Below, one piece after another: positions 50,027 to 62,800 of a DNA stretch of 64,000 nucleotides. The notes under the pieces were generated by a model. The model saw nothing but the letters and a program-made list of their open reading frames with translations. It searched no databases and had not been told where the DNA came from. The stretch is from Dallia pectoralis (lineage: Eukaryota; Chordata; Actinopteri; Esociformes; Umbridae), in NCBI GenBank assembly GCA_029465975.1, contig CM055753.1, positions 5,190,633 through 5,254,632 of the forward strand, in the 5' to 3' direction. Position numbers and translations under genes: made by a program. The first letter of the stretch is position 1. The number at the start of each line of letters is the position of its first letter.

Positions 50027-53000
50027 CTATTGCGCCTCATCCTCAGGACAGGAGTGCCAGGTCAGCCTCTCCTCGTAAAAGGAGATGACCACCTGAGGGC
50101 ATTTGGTGTTTGCCTCACGGGCCGGGACAAGGTCGGCCTCATCCGAGTCTTTCCTGTGGAGCAGAGGGACACGGTTTGTCAATAGCTATAGCTTACCCCT
50201 CAAACGTAGGCCAAAACCGTCATTTCAACATTTTTAGTAAACTGATCAGTACAAACTAAATTATACAATAATTGGCTTTCGTGCTGGACCACTGGTGAAC
50301 AGAAAGTTACGATTAGCAATTTTACACTCACCACTTCATCAAGAACATAAGTTCCCCACTGCTGTCTGTGGCACCAATGATTCTCTCTGGAGCCAGGTTC
50401 CTGGCAAAGCCACGTGGCTTCTCACTCTAAAATACAGGGTATAAATAAAAAGTATTAAAACGGGTTTCAAACTAGGGGTGGGGGAAAAAAAAAAATCGAT
50501 ATAGCATAAAATCACAATATTTCCAGTGGCAATACTTTATCGATACACAGACGCCAGGTATCGATCTTTTACTATTTAAATTGAACATGAGAATTTAACT
50601 TTTGGTAGAATAAAATAAATTGCGTATTCAGTCCACCGGGTGACGTGATGTCAGCATGCATGAGGATGAATGGCGTTGTCAAAAAATATATTCGCCAGCT
50701 TTACTAATACTCTTTCGCTCGTATCAGTGTATATTTGCGGTAGGGCTTTTATCGTGAAATACTTGGCAGTTGATATTTACGGTCAACTGCACCTTTTTAA
50801 AGCCGGTCTTTTTCTACTTAAGACTGGCAGCATATCCTTCACAATGTATTATGTCAATGCATCGCGTTATCTCCTTCCAGCTCAAACTTTTCTTGTCATA
50901 AGGGATGACGTTTGTAAAGGATACGTCTATGGTTATGTGTCTTTTAACCGACATGTTTGGATTTGGGACATTATCAGTGTTTAATAGTAGGCCTAATGTG
51001 TCTTAACAGACATGTTGATTCGGGACACAATCAGCGTCTCAATAGTTTCACGCATTCATCCACCGTGTGTTTCAGTTTTAGGTGACGGTAGAGATCGATT
51101 GTACTGCTGTATTTAGTAGGAATGGCCTTTCGACAAATTTTACACACCGTTAATTTGCTCAATATTGGACTTTTTAAAGTCGAACAACTCCTAAATTACA
51201 TCAGAAACATCGCTACGCTTTCTCTGGGTGATTTCTTCCTCACTAGAAGAGGTGCTCTGTGCGCACTCTTACAGTTGATACACTTCAACTGAACTCGCCC
51301 CGTTATAATGGAGACCGGCTTTCAATGTTTGTGATTTGTGGATAACCTCTGTGCTGTCACGCAATTGGTCCATTATTTGGGTTAGGGTTAGTTTTCCTTC
51401 GGGGACATAATAATTAAGTTGGAAAAGGTTATAAATTGCAATATATCGCAGAATATGGCAATACCAATAAAATTGCAATAATATTGTATCGTGACCTAAG
51501 TATCGTGATAATATCGTATCGTCGTGCCTCCGGCAATTCCCACCCCTATTTCACACTGGTGTCTGTTTTGAAGTCGAACACAGGTACTTGACGGGAACAA
51601 AACACTAGCTAGACCGCTTTCCATAATATCGAAAAAATGCAGTAAACAGAAAGGGTGGAGAAAAAAACAAAAAAACTTGCATCGTTTCAAAACATAATGG
51701 TAGCATTACTATGGAAAATAACAGCTATATGTGGACTGTGAAACAGGCTCCAGACGGTAAACTTAAACCTTTCAGCATGCTTTACTTTTATTCAATAGTT
51801 GGTGGTCTGAAAGTGTAGCAATCAATGTGTTAGTCATTCCCCCTGTATTCCACATTTAGAGCAGGAGTTGACATCTTGACCAGATCAAAACCTCCACTGG
51901 TACCAAGTAGCCTGTCGTTATGTTTTGTGTTTCATCAGTAATACATTTGCTAGGCAAAAAATGTGTAACTTTAACAGCTGGAAATTGGCATTGGTTTATA
52001 ATCCACAGCCAAACAAGTTTTTTTATTTAAAGCATGTACACCAGCTAAATATATTACAGCAAATGTGGATTCATCAGATGAGTCAGAAGTGCTAATGTTA
52101 ACAACAAATTATTTATCCTGGGAGTTATTGTAGGTCAGCACGCAGGTGCCCCAAAAGCACAGCATGGAACTAAATGAGCAGCATTTAATGTTTTAAAAAG
52201 CAAAGTCAAAAGATCCCAAAATGTACAACGATTACAGTCTGGAGCCCTGCATTGAGATTAACACAACTTCCACTCTTCCATGGCAACCGAGACCAACTGA
52301 AAAAAAAACACCTGTACAAATCTCAAACCCTAGAACACGGATGTGAACAATCAAAGCAAGAAATTATAAACGCTCACCACATCCTTCTTCTTCTTAGCTT
52401 TATTTTCTTCCGTCTCCGGCTCGTCTGTTGACAACTTCCGTTTATTGGAGTCTGGTTTCTCCACTACGGTCTTCTGGGCTTCCAGGAAGGCAGAGATCAA
52501 CTCTGGACAGTCCAGGTTCTCCTCGGGCTCCCAAGTGTTATCCGCTCTGAATGAAAAGGTAATTTTTTTACGAGCCATTTTTATTTACACAATATCAGTG
52601 AGTTATACATGATTTAGAGATGCAGCATTCAATGATTGAGTATTAATAAAATGTTTTTTGTTTTGTTTTTTTAAACGTGGCCTTTTACTCAAAAACTCAG
52701 TACATCAGTTGGGTGGAGGGAATGAGAAGGTAGTATAATAAAGTAATAGTAAAGTAACATTTTCTTTATACAAGTGTGCTTTTGGTAATTAAAACAGACA
52801 TTACTTCGAACCAGCTAGCCTAGCGTCTACAAGACGAGGATAAGACACAAAGCCCACCCAATAGCAGGAATGCACCTTCAGGTCAACCATTAGCACGCGG
52901 GGGGTGTAAACCACACTCACTCTGTAAAGCCTTTCCACTTCAGGAAGAACTCCACCTTCCCATTGACAATGCGTTGGTCCATCACCTTCTCCACAACATA

Positions 53001-53063
53001 CTCCTCTGGGGGATCTGCTTCCATAACCTCTTTCTTGCCTTTGCCATTCTGTTTTTTACCCAT
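50027..53063 (-). CDS. cbx3: Chromobox protein 3 (HP1-gamma), four coding exons
   Basis: Coding exons are 52921-53063, 52378-52546, 50332-50426 and 50027-50153; 534 nt in frame, 177 aa (human CBX3 183). HP1-gamma reads methylated H3K9 through an N-terminal chromodomain and dimerises through a C-terminal chromoshadow domain. The chromodomain starts at EYVVEKVMDQRIV and runs through FFLKWKGFTEADNTWEPEEN to about residue 72, with cage residues Y22, W43 and F46. A lysine-rich hinge (KRKLSTDEPE, KAKKKKDV) follows. The chromoshadow domain runs from EKPRGFARNLAPERIIGA to FYEERLTWHS, with W168 at the PxVxL-binding surface. The MGKKQNGKGKK start and the CPEDEAQ end identify CBX3 rather than CBX1 or CBX5. 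The start codon lies 6 nt after an acceptor (TTTTGCAG), so exon 1 is non-coding. An intron carries a hAT-like insertion. Confidence 0.96.
50473..51548 (-). mobile_element. hAT-like DNA transposon remnant with BED zinc finger
   Basis: The element begins TAGGGGTGGG and ends CCCACCCCTA, a perfect 10-bp terminal inverted repeat. It is flanked by TTTCAAAC (50465-50472) and TTTCACAC (51549-51556), an 8-bp target duplication with one mismatch; 8 bp is typical of hAT elements. On the minus strand about 51045-51150 encodes VCKICRKAIPTKYS followed by STIDLYRHLKLKHTVDE, a C-x2-C...H-x4-H BED-type finger as in hAT transposases. The catalytic domain is missing at this size (1076 bp), so the copy is non-autonomous. 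It lies in the third coding intron of cbx3 in the same orientation. Confidence 0.85.
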
Positions 53064-53069
53064 GTTAGG

Positions 53070-56000
53070 CTGCAAAACATTAGGAGAGGAGGTTTTCATC
53101 TTTTAAAGAGAAGAATTTTGGTTTTAATAACATGAGACCATTTGACACAATGCTTACATAGCTCATCCAAACAACATCCAGCTTTATTACAATATGATAA
53201 TTATATCGGGCGATTACGGTCCTAGCTTCAACGCATTTTAGTCTGAAGATAAACAACTGTCGTTTCCAAACTGTTTGAAACAAACGTGACGACGGTCAGT
53301 GGAACCTGCAGGACGTTGTAGTCCTTACCAGTAACAGACGCAAACCAATTCGTTTTATTTTAAAAGCGGCGTACCAAAACCGGTTGCCACAAACTAAAGT
53401 GAACACTAAATGGTTAGTCACAGACCCATAAATACCAATTCACGTTTAAACAAAGTTGTTTGCGCAAACACATGTGTATTTGTGGTTCTCGTCATCCTTA
53501 AGATTAGCTTATAAACTATATATTAACTCATTTATAGCCACGGTCTTCAATCAACCAGGTGGAAAAGGTTTTACCATGTGCAGCGATTAAGGGAAATGCA
53601 CATCAGCTCCTGTAGCCGGCATGTAAACAGGAGACGTTCAATGAGAGTGCAGGATATCGTCAACAAGTCTATACCGCACCAGGGCCAGATTAACTTGTGG
53701 GTACAAACGAAATGGATGTCTAACATAAAGGAAATGTATCCAGATATTGTGCCAAAATAGCACTTCAGGTTGTATATACATTTATATTATTATAATGTAC
53801 CCAGCTAGTTAATGATTTCAGATGTATTATTTCAGGATTCTTTGGGTATGGAACATATGGCCTCATGAGAAAAGCCCTATCAGTGTCAAATTCTGTTTTA
53901 TTTTGCCCAAATTCTGTAAAATAAATGCACACTCCTAGAGAGGAAACCTGCTGCAGCAGGCTGCGGAATGAGTCTCTAAGCACATTGCAACAGCATCAGA
54001 AATGTAAACAAACGCTGCATGTAGATTCATGAGTATGGTGCTTTAATTTTGTTATGGTAACGATTCACAGAGAGTGACATTATCCACACAACCACTGAGC
54101 AATAAGGGCAAAGTGCTTTCAGATTTCTGGCAGCAAAGACAAAACGTGGTGGGAATTGATAGCATCATGGGACTGTAGTAGAAGCATATTTATGAAAACA
54201 CTTAGAACGTGGAGATCTCCAGACAACTCAAGTGATACAATTGTGGGGAGGAAGTTAAAGAAGAAAATGGCACAGTGAAGCAAAAATAAACATAAAGGTT
54301 TCAGTTGAGCTTCATAGCCTGTGAAGCATCCTCAAATGTCCATCTATCATTGCATGGTTGAGGAGCACATTAGTGTATCTGTTTGGTGTAATGTTTGTAG
54401 GCGCGAGGCATTGCTCAATGTTGGTTCTGGGATTGAGGTGCAAAATCGGCAAAGATAGTATTGTAACTAAATAACCGTGCAATGCTGACTGTCGTGTATG
54501 TGCATAACTATGACGTGACAAAACGTTCTACTACCATGGTTGGTTGCTCAAGTCAAAATTCACTGTTCGCTACAAAAGTTGAAGCTCAGTGTTTCAAGTG
54601 AGGTCCTTACTGCGGGGAATGATACTTTTTTTCCTGGGGTAGGTCATGTTAGTGGAACACGCCTATAAATACCGGTTGTCAACCCTTCACCCCTTTCCTT
54701 TGAACTAGAACCACGCAATATTAGCGATTTGCACTGTGTGTCCCCCGGCTGGACCGTGAAGCTTGAACGTGCAATTGTAAGTGACCAAATATTAGATGCT
54801 GTAAAAAAAGTACTATACAAATTATAATTGCCCTTAATGTATCCCAACACAGCAGGCCCCAGTGTGCGAATCCTTGCAGAAAGGACTGGAGAGAGCGTTT
54901 CCACACGCACACTTGGGTGCACCCTGGAGATAGAACACGCAATATCGAATGGTAGAAAGTGTGTTAATCAGTTTAAGGGCTGGGTGGGTGCGGTATAAAA
55001 AAGTTACAGGAAAGGTTGCATGGCATACTGCACCTCAGTTGCATTTTAGCATCTTTCCAATGTTCATATCACACCAAAAATTTAAATATGAAATTCACAA
55101 ACTGTTTATTACTCAAAACTATAATTTAACTTGGTTGAATTGATTTGCAATGGCCATGCACTAGCAGTTTTGCTCAGCCGGCAATGTTACAGGCCTGGGT
55201 AAATTAGGACAGCCTCATTTTCAGCCCTACTTTGTGTCCCACAAAAAAACTTTTATCTGACAGGACAGACTCCTCGCCACAGTGTGTTATAAACACGTTT
55301 AACCAGCAGGGTTGTAGTACACAACATCACGAGATTGTATCAGATTTCTCTTAATAAAACCTGATTCTGAACCCATGGGTCTTGTTAAAAACTGCTAAAC
55401 AACAATGAAACACATTGTGATGTTTAAGGAACTAAAGATGGTGACTGGCGATGTTAGGGGAAATTACCCATAATGCTCTACGGTTCATAACATTTAATTG
55501 ATGCCTTATTTGTCGTTATCGAAAGACTGTTTACATGCCTAAATACTTCTAATACACTAAATAAGTTAACATTTTGGTCCCTCGTTTTTGTGGTCAGGTA
55601 ATGAATAACCAGAAGTATGTATTGATAAGGCGCCAGGACCACGGAGCCTTTTACTTAAGGTTAACGTTTCATCTGTCCTCACCCACAATGCAAACTCAAA
55701 AAAGTGTTTTCTAGTATAAAACCGCGACTTATTTCAAGTGTTGAACTGTTAACGCGGTGTTAAATCGTTCTGGAAACCGTTTGTTTGGCCGCTATTTACA
55801 CTTTCATCCATCACACGTTAGCCGTGTAACAGGCCTGTGCTACCAGCTAGCCATGTAGATAACGTTACTTACTTGGTACAACACATTGCATGACTTTATA
55901 ATTTATAGACGACAGACGCAAGTTCACGAAAACAAACAGCGTGCGTGTAACAGAGTTCATTGTAATAATAATAATAATAGTTAACTTATGTCGCGAGCCT

Positions 56001-56235
56001 ACGACGTGCCATTCTTACTAGAAGCGTCACAATAACGCAAACAAAGGCCGTTGGTTTTAAATAAACGCTGTGGGCAAGCGCTGAATATATATTTAACATA
56101 CCTAGTAAGTTTGTTACTGTGGCTACTAGAATACAAACTAAAATCCGACGAACGAAGACACTACTAGAGAAGTTGCGCACACAGTGGCTCACGTGCTAAC
56201 GTTTACTAAAACCGTAACAATGGATTTATTGCCAG
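53070..56235. other. cbx3 intron 1
   Basis: The 3.6-kb first intron (about 53070-56628) is AT-rich. Apart from the 22-bp array it shows no recognisable element or gene. Confidence 0.6.
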
Positions 56236-56492
56236 CGTAGTTAACTAGCCTGTTAGCCAACCGTAGCTAGCCTGTTAGCAAACCGTAGCTAGCCTGTTAG
56301 CAAACCGTAGCTAGCCTGTTAGCAAACCGTAGCTAGCCTGTTAGCAAACCGTAACTAGGCTGCTAGCTAACCGTAACTAGGCTGCTAGCAAACCGTAACT
56401 AGGCTGCTAGCAAACCGTAACTAGGCTGCTAGCAAACCGTAACTAGGCTGCTAGCAAACCGTAACTAGGCTGCTAGCAAACGTTAAACTAGC
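56236..56492. repeat. 22-bp minisatellite in cbx3 intron 1
   Basis: About 11 copies of a 22-bp unit in two sub-blocks, with cores TAGCTAGCCTGTTAGCAAACC and then CTAACTAGGCTGCTAGCAAAC (shown in part). The array lies about 140 bp inside the intron from the first exon donor and contains repeated GCTAGC palindromes. Confidence 0.9.
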
Positions 56493-56628
56493 CAAGATGT
56501 GGCCGGTTTGGTTACCGGTGGTCGGCTAGCATGGTCGTGCACAAAAATAAAAGAACAACGCAAACATACAGAACAAATTAAATCAGTATTTGTAATGTAA
56601 TTCAACATCGTAGGTAGGGGAAACTCAC

Positions 56629-56745
56629 CTTATATTTCAAGTAAAAAGAAAAACTGAAACACGGTCGACTGAAAAGGAGCAAGCGTCTGGGTTCTCACTC
56701 CGCGTGTGATGCCGAATAATATCGCTGCGCGCGCGCCAAAAAATC
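56629..56745 (-). other. cbx3: Non-coding first exon of cbx3
   Basis: On the minus strand this segment ends in a strong donor (AATATAAG then GTGAGTTT; intron begins at 56628). It lies 3.6 kb upstream of the acceptor at 53070 that opens the start-codon exon. Its upstream side is GC-rich (GCGCGCGCG near 56727), as expected for an HP1 gene promoter. The 5' boundary is approximate because no cap site can be read from sequence. Confidence 0.6.
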
Positions 56746-56800
56746 TCGTCGTTTTGGTCGTCACGTGACGTCACCGGCTCACAAACACCGCCCATTTAAA
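56746..56800 (-). promoter_or_regulatory. cbx3 core promoter with overlapping E-box and CRE
   Basis: Just upstream of the cbx3 first exon, GTCACGTGACGTCAC at 56760-56774 contains a canonical E-box CACGTG (56762-56767) overlapping a full palindromic CRE TGACGTCA (56766-56773). USF/MYC-type and CREB/ATF-type factors bind these motifs. A GC-rich, TATA-less start region follows. In human, CBX3 shares a bidirectional promoter with HNRNPA2B1; no divergent gene is seen here. Confidence 0.55.
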
Positions 56801-58094
56801 AAAAAGTCTTCCAAACTTGATCATTATTTTACTGTGACACAGCATTTATTAGGGCATTTTTTATTTTAGGTTATAAATTGCCTGCTAAGTTCAGGGTCAT
56901 AACCATCAGAAAACATTGATCTTAGTCAAAGATCAAATAAGCATTTTAAATTCCACTTTTTATAAAGGAACAGTTTTACCATAGGATTTTAAAGGAAAGA
57001 TTCACTCATACATTATACCAAGGTTTGGTGACAGAAAGCCTAATTTGCCAAACTTTAAATGAAAAATAGCCCTTCAAATTCATGTGATGTTTTTTTTCTA
57101 CTTCAGACTAAGGGGTAGGGCTAAGGGGAAGGGGGAGTATTCGGATTGGGCCTTAAACCTATGACCCACAGTACATTGAAAGTTTTTCACATTTCATATT
57201 GTACCCAGAATAAGTTTGAACCATTATGTTTTTCCTGGGACCTGTTTGGGAAATGTTAAAGTGTACCACGAATATGCCTTTATAACATTAATCATGTATA
57301 TGTACTATTAATGTGTTTGCATAGCATTAATCATGTATATCTAGGTTTTGCTTCTTCAGTGCAGAGACTTTTCCCATGGGATGAGATACATGTTAGTTTA
57401 TTAAAGGTTGATATGGTATCCTGTAACCAGTCTGCTTGAGAGATAACGACTAGGGTGAAATAAAACCATGGGAAAGGAACCAGCCTGAGATGGAGTGTAC
57501 CGCTGGATGGAGCTCTTATGTTAGATCAAAGTTTTTTATTCATACAAACTTGCAGTTCTGCTCAGGTCCAAGGACAGAGACAACTACACATAACAGAGTC
57601 TTTAAGACAGGAAGACTTCAACATGGCCTTGTAGTTATGTAGGGACATTTCTCTCCTGCGCCACAGGGTTTACACAAGGTCGGACTTGGTGTATTCCATC
57701 TGCTTGTATTAAACTGTTATTGTGTAATGATAAAATTTGTCTCTGTCTTACCTATTAGTTCAACTCAGTGTATTTCTACCACAGACCGTTTTCAGTAAGC
57801 GGACAAATCTAGCAGTAGAACAAAAATTGAATCCATCTTCAAATTGATCTGGACAAGAGCATCTGTTTCAATTAAAACTCAACTGAATCAAACACAGATT
57901 CTAAAGAAAATTAAAATGCTTTAAGAAGGAATTCCACATGGAGGCGATTGCACAAAATCAAGCACAACTCAGTTTTGGTTTAATTTTTCTTAGGAAAGAA
58001 CCATATCACGAAGAGCATCTCTCTGTATAATATTCTTCCCAATGCAGCTTTAACACAAACCATTCCCAGTTGAACAAAACCATTCAAAAAGCTA
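56801..58094. other. Intergenic region between cbx3 and nfe2l3
   Basis: About 1.3 kb without a gene. No divergent first exon of an hnRNP gene is visible next to the cbx3 promoter. CATTAATCATGTATAT occurs twice at 57289-57335. Confidence 0.55.
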
Positions 58095-59887
58095 AAGTAA
58101 TAATAAAAAAGCCATACATTTTATTGTCAAACAAAAATTAAATAAAGATTTGTAATATCATTCAGCGTCTCGTTTACACTAACACACTCACAGCAATCAG
58201 AAATTCCAGGCAAACCAACCAAACTAAAAGTGCCTAAAAAGAAAAAAGTAAATGCAAATAATGTTCAGTGTATCTGAGAATGCAATTTGTTTTGGGAAAG
58301 GCAAAATGATATAATTTATTTACTACACTGACATAGGTTATTTCCCATAAAGTATATGCTCTACAGCCATTTACATCTGAGAGAAACAGAAAAAAGTACA
58401 GCTGTCTTCCACTACACATTTTCTTAAATCGGTCTGTTTGATTATACATTGCTACAAAACACCATAGCATACTATTCCCCTAAATTCAAAGAAAGATTTC
58501 AATAAGTGTAGGGGAGCAAATCACAACTGACCAAAAGTGAACAAGTTGCAGCGGTGCGAAGATGATTTGCATCCGCGATTAAAATCTCTTTTCTATGTCC
58601 CCCGGTTATTCCAGGTATTTGGAACTTAATCAGAACCAGCACGCCTAATTAATCTCGTCCACTCAAAATCAAGCCTCAATTCGATGAACATGCCTTAACT
58701 TGGTGCTAAAACTAAATTCTGGGATGCCCGAGGCCCCTGAAACGGTTAGAGGACCATTGATGTAGACACTGAAAACGCTGGACTGTTCACTTTAGGGGGG
58801 GAAATTTACCAAAAGCAGAAGGCATGTAGAACGAGGCTGGAATATTCTAACCAATGATAGGGGCAGATATGCATGTTAACAATAGACAACTACAATATTG
58901 AATCGGGTACCGAACTATGTTCACTCACATCTGTAACAACCCAAACATTTCACTTCTATTCAATCAAACAAGCCGTAAGTAGCATAAAAAAGTAAAATTA
59001 AGAAAATGTCACACTATCAAAGTAAAATAAAAAACCTACAGTCTGATTCTAGCAGTATTTTCACAGTCGGACACATCGCCTCTTCTGTGCTTGAGTGCCC
59101 CCGGTGTTCCCGAACCAGCCCCGTAGCCATGTTAAAAAAAATATCATTAACTGTCATAAACACTATCCAAATCGTTCATATAAATCTGTTGTACTTGTTG
59201 TGAGGTAGAATGTAAACGATCCAATACAAAGCCACGTTTAAAAAATAGGAAAGGATACAGTGCTAAAAAAAAAATATAAAAAAAGAATCACACAAAAAGC
59301 AATATGTACATCTTTGTATCACTGATACAAAACTTAACATAAAATTTAAATTAAATTCAGGCCGTTGATATAATATTCCCGTTATGTAAATTTGAAAAAT
59401 GTCCACTGAAAACTTGAGCACTAAAAAGGGAACATGCTTAGATGCCGATACATCTACTATCAATTTTCTGTAAAAGTTTAGCTATAGAATTAGTTTTTTT
59501 TTAATGAACTAGGCTCTCAAATGATACTGTAGGCTGGCATCCAGGGGACAAGAATGAATTGTGTTTGTGACTGCTTTACTAATAATACAACTTGTATTTA
59601 TATAAAGGAGGAAAAACACATAAAGTCCAGTGTTAGAGCTACGTTTCTCTTTCCCCCCAAAAATCTCCATCGTTCACACATACTGATATCTGTAATATTC
59701 GTATATACATTTGAGGTGTGTATTCATATATACACACACCCACACATTTATGCCCTTCTAGGCTCTCAAAGTCAGAGAGTCCAGACAAGAAGTAAGATCC
59801 AAAAACAGTCACATAACCAGAATCTGGCGCATGACGTCCGGGAAAATGACACCTAAAAAACAGCAAGTCCCAGCAGGCTGTGCTGCA
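58095..59887 (-). other. nfe2l3: Probable long 3' UTR of nfe2l3
   Basis: This 1.8-kb AT-rich stretch follows the nfe2l3 stop codon. It contains no credible coding region, and AATAAA occurs on the minus strand (TTTATT at 58120-58125) followed by a T-rich stretch. NFE2L genes often have long 3' UTRs. The extent is inferred. Confidence 0.4.
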
Positions 59888-62800
59888 TCAAGGCTTCTTC
59901 TCTTTCTTCCTCTTGTCTGTTTTGCCTACAGCGGTCGTCGTGGCAACACCGGGCCGCCTGACCTGCTGCACCACAACCCTCCCGTTGGCCCCACACTGCA
60001 GGCTGTACCTGCCGGGGTTCAGGGGTTGTCCGGAATCGTCACTCAGCCTTGAGAGGACGTCCCTGGAGAGCTCGTCCATGCGCTGCCCTGCGGCGCCCAG
60101 AGCCTTGGCCGTGTGCTGCCGCTCTCTGAGCAGCCTGTCCCTCTGGGCCTGCAGCCTCTCCACTTCTTCCTGGAGCCCCATGATGGCGTCCAGCTTGCGC
60201 TTGCGGCAGTTCTGTGCTGCCAGCTTGTTCTTCCCTCGCCTCCGGATGTCCCGGAGGAGGGTGACCTGTGCAGCTGATAAGTCCCGGCCCTCCAGCAGCT
60301 CCAGGAACACCTCCACGGGCATGCTAACGATCTCCGACGCGGTGAACGGGACGTGCAGCACCCGGGCACGGAGTTCGTCGCGGCTAAGCTCTCGGTCGCC
60401 GAACTGGTCTTCGTCGTCGTCGTCGTCTTCGTCGCTGAGAGGCTCCTGTTTGATGTCTTTGTGGGGGAATGTGGTGGCAGACGTCTGGGACAGGGCCGGG
60501 GAGGAATAGCTGTGGTCGTGCCACACGCTCTCGCTGAGCTCCACAGGGGACCATGTGGTGTGGATGTTGGCGACGCCCTTGGAGGGGAGGGAGTCCGCTT
60601 CACTGCTGTAGCCCGTAGCGCCGCCCTCACTGCTGTAGCCCAAAGCCCCGCCCTCGTCGTCACAGAACGAACTGGAAGACGATGACGACACTTCAGAAAC
60701 ACCTGGGGAGACGAGTGTGTAATATGTAAGGTACAGCATGCAAGTGTAAAAGGCTAAAAGTTAACATGGCACATTTTGTATATAGCTACTGCAACAGGGT
60801 CTTACAACTCACCGGGGGAGACTGGGCCTCGGGAGCTGCTCTCCAGAGAGAGGCCAGAGTCAGAGTCCAGGTCCTCCAGGACCCGAGGGTCGATGCCCTG
60901 TAGACTCCCCAGCAGCTGGCCGTCAATGGAGTCCAGACAGCCCCCCAGCCCTAGCAGGTTGATCTGATCAAACACTGCCTCATCCAGACAGCCACCCAGT
61001 GCACCGTGGGACGATGTCCCATTGAGTGATCCGTTCACAGCCGTGGCAAAAGGCACCGTGGCCAGCTCGGTGGTCGTTCCGGGCGACGGGTCGGAGAAGG
61101 AGGAGTTTGTGGACTCCAGTCGGAAAAGCGGACCTCGGGGTTGCCTGGCGACCAGGGTGCGCACTCTGCTCCTCTGCGGAATCATGTCATAGATGGAGCC
61201 TGTCACCATGGCGTCGCGGAGGCTTACATCCTGGCTGATGGCACTGGAGATGTCAGCATTGAGGTCAGACAACTGCGGAGGAACCAGTGGGTCTAAATCC
61301 TGGAACACACACACACATATATATAAGGCACAGACATTAGGACACACACACATATATACAAGGCACAGACATTAGGACACACACACACATATATATAAGG
61401 CACAGACATTAGGACACACACACACATATATATAAGGCACAGACATTAGGACACACACACATATACAAGGCACAGACATTAGGACACACACACATATATA
61501 CAAGGCACAGACATTAGGACACACACACATATATACAAGGCACAGACATTAGGACACACACACACATATATACAAGGCACAGACATTAGGACACACACAC
61601 ACATATATACAAGGCACAGACATTAGGACACACACACATATATACAAGGCACAGACATTAGGACACACACACACATATATATCAGGCACAGACATTAGGA
61701 CACACACACACACACACATATATAAGGCACAGACATTAGGACACACACACATATATATAAGGCACAGACATTAGGACACACACACATATATATAAGGCAC
61801 AGACATTAGGACACACACACACATATATATAAGGCACAGACATTAGGACACACACGCATATATATAAGGCACAGACATTAGGACACACACACATATATAT
61901 AAGGCACAGACATTAGGACACACACGCATATATATAAGGCACAGCCATTAGGACACACACACATATATATAAGGCACAGACATTAGGACACACACACATA
62001 TATATAAGGCACAGACATTAGGACACACACACATATATATAAGGCACAGACATTAGGACACACACACATATATATAAGGCACAGACATTAGGACACACAC
62101 GCATATATATAAGGCACAGACATTAGGACACACACACATATATATAAGGCACAGACATTAGGACACACACGCATATATATAAGGCACAGACATTAGGACA
62201 CACACACATATATATATAAGACACACACGCACGCACGCAGCACAGAGGCCAGAGATTAAGAGCTGAATACTAGCCCAATGGCCCATGGGGTATAAAACCA
62301 TATTCCCAAAAACAACATTTATAATAGTCTTCACTATTGCCAAATATTCCCATGATATCACCAACATGGGGGAACCACTTACATCAAATTCTGAGACAGG
62401 TAGAGACAGGAAGTGACTCCAGTGCTGGTCGATGTCGATGGTCGAAGGAGGGTCCTCTTGGCCAGATAGAGGGACACCCCTACTAAACAAACCCTGGAAT
62501 GGACAGCAGTGTCAACAAACATTCGCTACGTAAAACCTGTGATTTGAAACATTTTCCATTTTGAGAGTCACACTGAGCAGACATAAGAATCTACCTTTCT
62601 AGTTAAAGCTGTGCTTATAATTAAATACTTTAGGAAGTATTCAGACACCTTAACTTTGTGATATAGCCTACATTTACAATTGGTTCCGTTATGTTTTTGT
62701 CTCCACACACACTACGCTGTAAAAACAAACCAAAAACACATTTTTATTTAGTAATCCAGGAAATCCAGGTGGGCAAAGCTGGTAACATTGTACCCAAAAC

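Noticed and set aside
50670..50984. 104-residue plus-strand frame in the cbx3 intron
   Set aside because: It lies within the hAT-like element, opposite in strand to the BED finger, and has no recognisable motif.
50027..53063. cbx1 or cbx5 as the identity of the HP1 gene
   Set aside because: The MGKKQNGKGKK start and CPEDEAQ end are those of CBX3; the neighbours are also the CBX3 block.
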